The notes below the pieces were generated by a model. That model worked only from the letters and a program-made list of their open reading frames with translations. It did not search any database and was not told the origin of the DNA. A program made the position numbers and the translations under genes. A stretch of 64,000 nucleotides of DNA from Sphagnum compactum (taxonomy: Eukaryota > Bryophyta > Sphagnopsida > Sphagnales): contig OZ234497.1 in assembly GCA_965153455.1 (NCBI GenBank), positions 15,300,302-15,364,301 of the forward strand, written 5' to 3'. This document shows positions 35,012 through 45,600 of the stretch, in pieces; the first letter of the stretch is position 1, and each line of letters starts with the position of its first letter.

Positions 35012-37397
35012 CTCCTCCTACTTTACTCCACTAAAGACCTCGTTATTTACTCACTACACTTTCCCTTCTCAAATTCCTCCTTAACCGTCCTACCTCCTGC
35101 GCTTCCTGCTCCTCCTCTTGCTCTCTTCCTCTTTCTTATTCCTCTCCCCTATCTCTACAACAATAACAACAACAACAAACACTCCCACTTGCAATTCCAC
35201 AACTACTACTCCACATCGTCAGCTCCTTCTAAGCCATCCAACCCCAACTACTCTCACAACGACCACCATAGTCTGCAAAACCTAAAAAACCTTCACACAA
35301 CAAAACCGGACATGAATAGTGACAAGACATCAACAACAACAACAACAACAAAGAATTACAATCTACGAAAAAGAAGAGGCGCAAAGGGTTCGATTCCAGT
35401 TCCCTCTTCGTCCCTTCTCCATTTCAACTTCTTCTTCTCTGTGCAGCAAAACGCACAGGATTTCAAAAACTGCGACCAAGCCGGCTTTCACGACAACAGC
35501 CAAAAACGAAGGAGAAAACAAAAACTATAAAAAGGAACCTAAAGAGACGACAAGAATGCCCATGGCAAATCACGGGTAACGGGTAACAGGCAGAGCATGG
35601 AAAGGGTTCGAGGGGGGACAGTGGTTAATACCTATTAGGTATCTATGTTTGAAATTTGAAAATGCTAGTTGGTAGGGGAACGGGGAACAAAGGGCATCAG
35701 CGCTCGTCTGTTCCCGTGTTCTCGTGTCCACCAAAATGTAAACTATTATTAGTGAACCAATCAACGGCATTTTCTTTTATCTTTAATTTGTTCCTTTCAT
35801 TCTTTTTCCTATATTCATATTCATATTTTCCATATTTCCATATTCATTTTTGCCCCTTTTTTTAGTCTTATTTTTCCTATTGCTGGGTAAAGGACAAGGC
35901 AGTTGTGTTTGCAGGTTTAGGGTTGGGATTTTTTATGAGTAGATTATTTAGCTAAATTTTAAATAGATTCATACTGCTGTGTACTTTAAGGCGTAAGTGT
36001 ATAAATTTAATATACATACACCCAAAGTATTGTACATATGAAGGCCTATGTAACACTGAGAACATACATAGAATATGTATTATACATAAGTCGGTAGGAG
36101 ACATAAGCCTATGTCTAAAAGAAGCACAATATCATTGCATAATTAGCAGTAATGGATTTTTCCACTTCACTAGTCCCGTTAACTTCCAGAAGGGTTGGCA
36201 GAATAAAATCTTATAATGTTTCCTTCGAGCAAAAGATGCGGCAATTAATGGCGGACATTAGAAATTTGGAAGAAATGTATGATGCCACTTGACCTGAGTT
36301 GCAAACTGGAATGGACTGGATCAGGCGTATTTCCAGTGTGCAAAAAGCTCCCACAAGAGATGAGATAGTGTGATGAAGATTTAGCATCAAGAACGACAAG
36401 TGATTTTGTGTTGTGCAGCATGCAATGTCATAAGAAGATATAACATCAAGAAAGACTGTGATTTTTTGTTGTGAAAGTGTGCAAGTGTCATAAGAATTGG
36501 CAATGCTAAAAAAGTGGACGTGACTTTGCATACCAAGGGGAGGAAAACAATCTTGGCTTGTTAGTAGTTTTGACATCAAGACACAAAGAGGAAAAAGATT
36601 TTAGACGGTGCTCACCAAATCACAAAGGAGCAGCAGCACCTCAGATAACTTCCTCAATTTGTTCAACTCCTTAGGATCTTCAGATCAACTCCCAGGTGTC
36701 TGCTAGCTACAAGTGAAGAGGTTTCTCTTGTGCCTGGATAAGTGCCTGTTCAAAACATCATCTTCAGCTCCTGTTGTTGTCAGTACCTTCTGGCAGATGC
36801 TCCCCGCCATTTCAAACAGAAAGGAAATGCATGTACAACTTTGGAAAATCATTGGGTACCAGATGACAAATGATGGTACATCCTTTAGGAACCATGATTT
36901 ATTCCCCATATATTACCTTGAAGAAGAGCTACTAGGGTGGAAAAACATAGAACAAAATAATTAAAGAGAGCCCCCCTAAGACAAATTTTCAGTACTGGAA
37001 ACCCCAACTACATACACTCCACAGTAAAAGCTCTGAGACCAGAAACTCCCACAAGCTCTTCCCGTAAACCAGCAACAAGAAAAGTGTAAATGTCACAGTT
37101 CTGGCAGCAAAATTATCGACCTAATCATTTGAACCCCATTATCACACCATGACTGTATCTTGCTAAATGCTCTAAACACAGAGGAAACTCCTCATGTCAT
37201 TCTACTAACTGAGTTCTGCCTCTGTAGGCAGGCACACAGCTATGTTAAGCAACTAGTACAGATTTACTAAGGGAGCAGTGTGCAAATACACGATATGTTT
37301 TTTCCTTCCACCCACATGCAGGGAGCACCAGCATTCGTTAATATTAATGCACACAAGCAACCATAAATTAAGGAAGGGGCTCCGTAAGAGAGCAATT
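35012..37397. other. Intergenic region between the WD40-like and kinase genes
   Basis: The first 600 bp is pyrimidine-rich with CAA triplets (35,158-35,180 and 35,330-35,350) and is the likely promoter and leader of the WD40-like gene. The plus-strand frame at 34,817-35,530 is its low-complexity shadow. An imperfect tandem duplication lies at 36,376-36,497. I see no further gene. Confidence 0.5.
36376..36497. repeat. Two-copy imperfect tandem repeat (about 60 bp)
   Basis: Both units run through AACATCAAGAA-like, GTGATTTT, TTGTTGTG and TGTCATAAGAA blocks in the same order. Confidence 0.6.
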
Positions 37398-40300
37398 CTA
37401 TTCGCTGCCATGTTCTGCCTGTGGTGCAGGCCTCACAGTCAGAAGAGGTTGCAGTGCCTTCACCACAATGCTCATATTGGGGCGGAAATCTGCCTCATAC
37501 TGCACACACAAGGCTGCTACTGCTGCCATCTGCATTCCACATCACAAATGTCTCAGTAGCCCTCAGTTCCCACCCTCATTCCATATAGAAAAGAGGACAG
37601 TAAATTGTATTGACGCACATATCTATTCTCATGACACATATCTATGAGTGCAGAAAACAATCCACAATACACTTTGAAGGTGAGCATTATCAGTTCAGGC
37701 TAAACCAAAAAAAAAAAGACAAGAATGGGTGGGATCATAACCTTGTGAGTGTCAATCACAAAGTATCAAACCATCAACTTCATCACAGATGGCAATAACT
37801 AGCTGATGCAACTTTCCACTGACTTCACCAGCACCACTGTGGGTGTAGATAGTATATAGTAATCTGCTCAAAACTTTACTAAACAAGAAACTAAACAAAA
37901 AACTTTTATCCTCAGTCTCTGTTCCTGTTGTTTCTGGAAACAACAGGAAATCTCAGTCAAGACATTGGCTTGGAATCAAGAGACGTAACTAGCAAAAAGG
38001 TCAATTGTAATCTTCTTATTACACACATCTCTATTATGAGATTCTCAAAACTCAGAGGGACAAACTGCATACAGGTAAGAATAAAATGCATGCAATGCAT
38101 ACCTTGGCAACAGCCTTTGCAGGATAGTCACTCCTCAGCTTGGGATCAACACATTGCTTAACTTTGTCTTCACTGAGTTTTGGTGTTGCCTGGACAAATC
38201 AAACCCGATCAAAGTGGGACAAAGACTTCATAAATAAACACTTCATGGAGCTCTTCATGGAAATGATGAAGTAGATAGGACTATTACTTTCTGAAATAAT
38301 GGCATCTAGCAATACTACAAGTGGTTGTCCATGCATCTGGGCAAAGGATTGACTCAACTTACCCATGTTACAAGACTTTGTTGTCCACGTGGCATTGTAG
38401 GATCCACAGGTTTCCGACCAGTAAGAAGCTCCAAAAGAACCACTCCAAAACTGTAAACATCACTCTTCTGCGTCAACTGGCCTGTCATAGCATACCTGCC
38501 ATATTTTCAACCCATCATTACGTTAGGAAGGTATAGTATTCAACTTGCCTGTGACAAGTTGACAGTTCAAGAGGACACCAATGTTCTGCAAGCAAACACA
38601 GATGTGTGTTAACTGCATCTACAAGCAGCAACTCACAAATGAGAATGCTTACTGATGATTTGTAATAGCTAAGACAACCTTCTTGTCAATCCTCTGCTCA
38701 GATAATTGGTATCGTCAATGCTTCACAGCTTCGACTTTGATGGTACATTATGTATATCATCACTGCAGGATGCACATTCCAACTGACTCAATGACTGACT
38801 GCATTGAAGCCAATCACATTCCAACTGACTTGAGTGTTAGAGTGTGGCAAAATTCATGATGCATACACCACAGAATACTGGAAATTCACAGTAACTTACT
38901 CGGGTGCATGGTATCCAAAGGTGCCAAGAACACGTGTAGAATGTAGACGAGCAGCCATGTCTGGGGCCTGATTTGATAGGTTGAAGTCTGCAATCTTGGC
39001 TACATAATCATCAAAGAGCAACACATTGCTGGACTTAATATCTCGATGAATGATAGGTGGTTGTGCTTTCTCATGCAGATACTCCAGCCCCCTTGCTGCC
39101 CCAACTGCAATCTTGACTCGTTGCATCCAGTCAAGCACTGGCCCTGGCTGGGCACCTTTTACACCTTTCCTACCTGCAGAGCAACCAATATCAGCCCTAA
39201 ATGATCATAAAACAGAGAGGGAAGAGAAAATACTGAAAAATTTGCTGGATGTATTCCAGAGTGTCAAGACCTGCTTGCAGCATGCAAACCAAACCTTATC
39301 GCTTCTGCCATGTGTCACCTACACTAGATGTTTGAAGAATTTACTTTCTGTGATGGGAGATGTCATGGGCTTTTCAAACCAACCACAGAAAACATATGAC
39401 TTATGCATAGGCCCATGTGAGGATATTTTGTTGTGTCCATAACCACTGGGGCATTATCTCTGTCACTCCAGAGAACATGTTCAAAAGCCACAATTGTCCA
39501 ACATTCGATTACTAATGAACAGTGAAAAAGTGACCACCATGTAAAATATCATGAAGAGATCCCATTGTAGCAAATTCATATGCGAGTACACGTAAAGACC
39601 CATCCAAGCAATATCCAATGAGCTCAACAACATTCTCATGCTTTAGTCTTGACACCAAGGACACCTGCATCAGGCAACCCCAAAAAAAATAAAAATTGAA
39701 TAAGTTTAGAGATCTGATTGCAAAAACTCTGATGCATTTGCATGCCTCCCTGCAGATACATATCGGACCATGGTAGGTAGGGTACTGGCATTTGAATTGT
39801 ACCCTATGAACGCCCACAACACTATATCAATCATCTCAACATTACAAATTGCAGCTATGTGGCAATATACTAGAGTATGATGCAACCTTTCAATTGATGT
39901 CAGATGCGGAGGCACAACAAAAACAAAATACAATTTGTATCAAGGTGGGAAGCCATGCCTGTGAAAGGAATTCAGCCTCTGGTTGAGCACTGGCATCTAA
40001 CTTCTTGATAGCTGCCACACGATCTTGAAGTGTTGCATAATACACCCTACCATAGGATCCCTCACCAATCAAGGCTTTTGGCCCGAAGTTATCTGTGCAT
40101 TCCCTTATCTCCTCAATGGTCAGGTGTGGTACTAGAATAGGCTGCACTCTTGTAGGTGGGCCAGTTCTTGTTGGCTCTGCTGCTCTTGCAGCATTTCCTG
40201 TAAGAGTTGCACAATTGTAATAAAATCAGTAACATCATAAAGGATTTCTTCGCTTTACAATCTACATTACCAGTTTGCCAATCAACACAATGAGAGGAAC

Positions 40301-40587
40301 TTTCAGCACCTTCAATCTCTGAATCTCTTTGCCATCATCCGACTGATGATTCAGTTCTTCAAGGCATCATCAATCCAACTAAAACAGCTTCACTGATAAA
40401 AAAATGGCAAACTAGCAAAAAACCTTTGAAGTTAAGACAAGATGCATCAACATTGACAAGGTTGCTTAGTTTGTATCATCTAAAAGTTTGTTGGTGTACC
40501 AGAAGGCACACTTCCATTGAAATTGTTGTGGGTTTCAGAGGCTTGTTTGAAATCCTCCTTCTCCTCTGAAGAGCAACACTGCCCCAT
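37398..40587 (-). CDS. PTI1-like: PTI1-like receptor-like cytoplasmic kinase (7 exons, 359 aa)
   Basis: Exons, in gene order: 40587-40500, 40197-39959, 39664-39538, 39173-38900, 38495-38363, 38189-38103, 37529-37398; phases agree throughout. The start ATG gives MGQCCSSEE, with Gly2 and Cys4-Cys5 fitting N-myristoylation plus palmitoylation, so plasma-membrane attachment is likely. Kinase motifs: Gly-rich loop GEGSYG (74-79), Lys94 in [13 protein letters not shown] with Asp196, DFN (214-216), and the family signature [19 protein letters not shown] or DFD instead of DFG is usual in PTI1-like kinases as I recall them. The length matches the family. These kinases act downstream of receptor and OXI1/AGC-type kinases in stress and defence signalling. 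Intron 2 starts with GC, and intron 6 contains a copy of the 260-bp repeat. The ORF-type match is strong; the exact orthologue is not fixed. Confidence 0.95.
37733..37985 (-). repeat. Intronic 260-bp dispersed repeat, copy E
   Basis: Read on the minus strand, hence in the sense of the kinase transcript. Landmarks: GCCAATGTCTTGACTGAG, CTGTTGTTTCCAGAA, GAGCAGATTACTATATA, CTACACCCAC, GAAGTCAGTGG, TCACAAGGTTATGATCCCAC. It fills nearly half of kinase intron 6 (37,530-38,102). Confidence 0.75.
38765..38835. repeat. Short two-copy repeat in a kinase intron
   Basis: CACATTCCAACTGACT occurs twice about 46 bp apart with related sequence between, inside the kinase intron at 38,496-38,899. Confidence 0.6.
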
Positions 40588-41745
40588 TTGCTCACTTGCA
40601 AGAAGATTACAGATTTGTGGTCACATGCATCAACATCTATCTGTATCTGCATGCAGACAAAGACTCCACTCTCAGAGGGTAAAACAACTAGATTTTCAGC
40701 TGCAGCCAGAAAAACTGACCTCCGTCACCAGAAGCAGAGAGATTCATGGTAGTCTCTTGTAGAAAGAAATGCCTTCATACAAGATCTAACCATCATGCTA
40801 GTTCATTAAACTTCCTCAAGACTACTTACAAGTAGCACTTCTGGCACATCTATGGCTGACAGAACATGAGATTGGAAGCCTCAAAAGTTCCAATACTACA
40901 ATTACTAGGGCGACTGCAGTTCTTCTATCAAGTAATAACACTGCATACGTGTAGAGAAAAGAAGCACAAAATAGAAAGCCTAAAGGCAAAACCGGAACTC
41001 CCTCGAAGACGGGCATGGCAATCTCACAAATCCAACCCCAGAAACTCCATCACAAAGAAGACCGCACTTCCAGTGTCAAACCTTTCCCCCCCTCCCAAAA
41101 AAAACAAATCCTAAAGGAGCTTAACCTCGAAAACCTTTGAAGTTCTGCAACTTCCAGAACTTTGTAAAGGACGAGTGAGAAAGTCAGAACTTGCGGAAGC
41201 TCACTTCTCACTCCGGTAATAGAAAGAAAAAAGAGCGACCTCATGCCAATGACAACACAAGAAGACGAGAGAATAACCTTAAAGTCCGCAGACGAAACTC
41301 TACATAAATAACAATTCCGAAATCGCTTAAAACACGTGCAGCCAAGTAAATCGCAAACCCTCGTGGCATGTACGAGTGAACCAAACATGAACATGAAGAA
41401 AACGAAGAAGAAGAAGAAGAAGACGACGATCAACAAGCTCAGAGAAATACATGCGTACATCCCCAAAACTCCAATTTCTTACATGAAAACCACATACTTA
41501 CCAAGAAGAGAAGCTCGGAATCGTGTCAAACAAGAAGCTTGAAGGAATCCGGATTCGCGAAGTTGAAAGCCACGGGGGAATCCCTCGAAAATCCGCCCCA
41601 ACGCGTGAAACAACCAAAAGGAAGAAAGCCGGGAGAGAAGACGCGAACAAGGGTCTCCCGGGAGAGAGAGAGAGAGAGGAAGACGCCCACCAAGCTCTTT
41701 TACTCATCTCCCATATCTTTCCATCTCTCACGCACTAAATTCTCC
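40588..41745 (-). promoter_or_regulatory. Leader and promoter region of the PTI1-like kinase
   Basis: The sequence upstream of the kinase ATG has intron-like stretches and, on the minus strand, pyrimidine-rich leader-like DNA with a (GA)n tract at 41,661-41,680. A 5' UTR intron is likely, but I could not choose its splice sites. Short frames on both strands here have no domain. Confidence 0.35.
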
Positions 41746-41939
41746 CCTTGCGTGTCCGGTTTCGCTCCCGAAGAAAAAGATACCAACACCAGCATCTTTC
41801 GAGCTGGCTCCCCTGGGGTATCTTTCACACAGGACACCATTTCTTTAGATCCCCAACGGGTGAGATCTGCCATCTGGTGGATCGAGCGGCTCGTGGCCGG
41901 AGAGCGGCTGGAAAGATACTCGTCAGGGTCTCGGACTGG

Positions 41940-42130
41940 TCGATAGTACGAGGACATGGACGGTGAAGATTTACAATTACCCGTCCAATCGGACGGTAAG
42001 TAGGTACTATACAGGGTATATATATATGTATATCAGGATTCAGGATGTGGAATTTCTAGTATTGGATGGATCGGACGGTGGGAACGCATTTACAAGGTGG
42101 CCGTTGCTTCCATCACATCCAACGGCTGAC
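41940..42130. promoter_or_regulatory. GGACGG-motif cluster upstream of the kinase
   Basis: CATGGACGGTG, AATCGGACGGTAAG, GATCGGACGGTGGG and ATCCAACGGCTGAC occur within 190 bp, flanking a TATATATATATG tract (about 42,019-42,033). The same TCGGACGGT core is the centre of the tandem units before the ataxin-2-like gene. Confidence 0.45.
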
Positions 42131-42471
42131 AACTAGTGTACTTCAGATCAGGAATTATGCAGGTCCACAACTTTCTGCTTTTTGTTTTCTTGTTGTTTTT
42201 ATTTTTTCCGCCTTTTTCTTTTATTTGGTGTTCTTTCCTTGGGGCTTTTCTTTGGGCTTTTTTTTTTAATTTCTTTTTCAATTTCTTTTCCTTTTTTTTC
42301 TTTTTTTTCAGGGGGTGGAAAATCTTGTTCTCAAGTTGCAAACTTTGAAACAACTAAACTTCATCCATATTGAGGTGGGCTGTTCTCGTGGATGAGGCCT
42401 CTTCTAGGCTTGACACTCTTTCAGGATTCTCTCCCCTCTCTTTGTCTAATTTGTTTCATGTGACTAGTGAG

Positions 42472-42603
42472 GGGTTACGGACCTAGGCTTGAGGTTTGTA
42501 ATTGGGTTACGAACCTAGGCTCAAGGTTTATATTTGGGTTACGAACCTAGGCTCAAGGTTTATATTTGGGTTACAGACCTACGCTCGAGGTTTGTATTTG
42601 GGC
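42472..42603. repeat. Four-copy 32-bp tandem repeat
   Basis: Units of GGTTACGAACCTAGGCTCAA plus GGTTTATATTTG, the two central copies identical and the outer ones diverged by a few bases. As 32 is not a multiple of 3, successive units are read in different frames; the frames at 42,502-42,762 are artefacts of this. Confidence 0.9.
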
Positions 42604-45600
42604 GAGCGCTTTTTTTTCATCCCTTGGGCTTTTGGGTGTTGTCTGGGGCTTTGGATGTTGGTCCTCTCTTTTTTGTGTTCCTCCTTTTCTTTTCTGGATT
42701 GGTGCTTTTTTCTTTTTTGTTTATGGTTTGATCTTTTCACGATAAAAGAAAGTCAAGGGTAAGAACTTTGAACATATGGTATGTATTGGTTGTAACTTTG
42801 ACATATGAGTGCCGGGAATCTGCCTTCCTTTGTTCCTTGGCAAATATGTGGGGTATGTCAAAGTTGACAACTATATGACCCAGGAATTTGTCAGGGCTTT
42901 TTTCACCGCACGTGTTTCCATATATTATGTGTCTCAACAAATGCAATAAATAATAATGGCTACTATTTATATACTAATGGCAACAAAAGTTCATAACTTA
43001 GTACCAATTGAGTTAGAAAAAATCATTTTTTTATTTCTTTGTAATAGTTGTCAATCACTTACCTTATCGTCAGTTTCCATCATTAAATAATCCTCGAAAG
43101 CAAAATGATTTTTTTGTGAAAATATAAAGTTGACATGTTGTAAATCATCATGATTATCATAAGTTACACTCTGAATAATTTCACTACTCATGTGACATTA
43201 TGATAATAGATCATAGAAAATTCCATAATTTCAAATTTTTAAAACGTCTCAAAAGTGAATGTCCATGCTTTCCATTAAATATCCACACTACAATTTATGC
43301 TATAGAGAGAGTGAGAGATTTGTGCAAAAATATGACTAATTCCCCCCCAAAAAAATACAATTTTTTTAAAATGTTTTAAAATATTTTGGAGTATATGTTC
43401 CAAATTCTTCAACCAAAACCATCTCCCTTGCATGGTTGGTTCTGCTTGATTGATTCAATTTGCTAAAATAATAAGTAGGTTCATTCCATTTGGAAAAAAG
43501 AAGATGTTTTTTCTTTCACAATTAAATGCAAGATGTCAAATGGAATTTTTGAAGTGTTACATACACAAAATGTGAAGGTTTGATAAACAAAAACTATGCA
43601 TCGTACTAACAAAAAATAAATAATTATGTTATCATGATTTGACAATGTAATTAGAAGGATCATGTGTATATATATAGAATTATTTTGTTTAATTACACAT
43701 GATATGGCTACTTCTCTCACTTTGCAAAGTGGCCATGCAATAGGGCTAATAGTTCAGTGCTCTAAGTAGTAAAAATATAAAATAGAAAATACATTTATCA
43801 ATTGTGATTAACCCTCTCTTAAATAATATGGATGGCTTTTTCATTGTATGTGTATCACATTATATTTTGATGTTGTGTGTGGAAGATGATGGATAATTCC
43901 TAATCACTAATGAAACATCAAATCAACAACATGAAGCCCAAAAGAAGTTACAATAGACCTTCATAAATCTTACCTTGTAAGTGGAAAAACTCTTTTTTTA
44001 TAATAAGAAATGAACCCTTGTGCCATTGGCCCAAGTGGGATAATCTTCAAGGCTATAAGGGATACTTGTTTTCCAAAAAGCCTTTTCACAGTTCCAAGGA
44101 AACTTTTATTTTTAAAAAAAATTATTGTGAAAAACATTTGTTCGTCTAATTGTGAATTCAAGTGTCATTAGACTGAGATTTTAAGGGTTGGGATGTCAAA
44201 GGGCAAATAGATGGGGAAATATAATGAAAAAACATGGATTGGTTCCAAAAATCATTTTAAATTCAATCATGTTTGCTCTATTAGTCTATGGCCAAAATTT
44301 GTGAAATGACCATTGTACACACCACCTTGATGATGATTTTCCAATTATACCATTAGTATAATGAAAGGCCCCATGTTTTGGGAAGGTTAAGGTGTGATCA
44401 CAAACAAAACAAATGAACAAATATCCTAAAATAAAATTTCCAAAGACAAAATTATAATGTCAAATTTGAAGTCTAAATCATAATCACTAGAAGAAATTTG
44501 CAAATTAATGATTATAATTTTAATTGTAAAAGATAAGACATTTGTCATTGTCATGCTCTAGCACATCCAGCCACTTACATCCAATTGTTTATAATGTAAA
44601 ACATATCACAATAATCTCATTAAACATGCATGAATAACCAAAGACATTATTCCTCATGGGAAAATCCAAGCCTCATTCCAATACCAACTTTATGTGTTAA
44701 CAAAAACTAAACCACACAATAAGAGACTCAATTCCATAAAGATGAATGTCCTTGCTCCTCCAAAAAGGTAATAACCCAAAACTAAAAGAATCTTGAACCT
44801 ATTCATATTAAGGTTCACTAAAAGAATTTGACATCATAAATGACACATTTGATTACAAAACCCCATAAACATGTAAAGGTGGCAAAAGACAACCGTTCAC
44901 AAAAGACACCATGTTGCACCCAATTGTAATAGTAGTTGCATACCTCTTGTGATTAAAGGTGGATTTTTTATCTATTTACTTAGACAACCATCCTTTTGAC
45001 GTGGATTTTTTGTGATTTGTAATTGCTTATATGACTACAATATGCCACACCAAATGGTGCCACTTGTTCATGTGGGGAGGGTGATGATGCAACCATGTGG
45101 ATTTTGTGTTAGTGTTGGGGGGTTTAAATCCTTGCCTAACCATAGGCAACCTAAAAATTAAGGCATAGGTTATGATGCCTAGCTTAGCATGAGCAACCTA
45201 GGCCTAGGTTGGGTATATAGATAGGTTGCAAAGTTGATAATTTGAACTCCTCATCTCCATGTTGGGGTATCAAATCCTTAACCATTGCACCACATTTTCA
45301 ATCAATAAAATTTTGATTCATCATATTATTATGATCATTATTTTGTGAATTACCCAAATAACTACCTAGTTTAGTTACCTTATATGTGTTTGCACTCTAA
45401 AGTGGCTCATTTTTAGTGGATGCAGCTCCCCTCCCTAAAAGTTCATATGGTAGTGTTAAAATGGTAGTTTATTTTGATATCATTAATTTGGGGAGGAAAT
45501 ATATGGTGGCTAATGAACTAAAAAGTCCATATGAAGAATAATCATTCTAAACAATTATTTAATGTACATGTTAAAAAAATAAAAATTGAAATCCATCCAA

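Noticed and set aside
34817-35530. 237-codon plus-strand frame
   Set aside because: Low-complexity (Ser/Thr/Asn-rich) frame antisense to exon 1 and leader of the WD40-like gene; no domain.
37752-37943. 63-codon minus frame in the kinase intron
   Set aside because: Lies within dispersed repeat copy E; other copies carry stops in this frame.
42090-42373. Overlapping frames rich in Phe or Lys
   Set aside because: Poly-T/poly-A tract translated in several frames on both strands; no gene.
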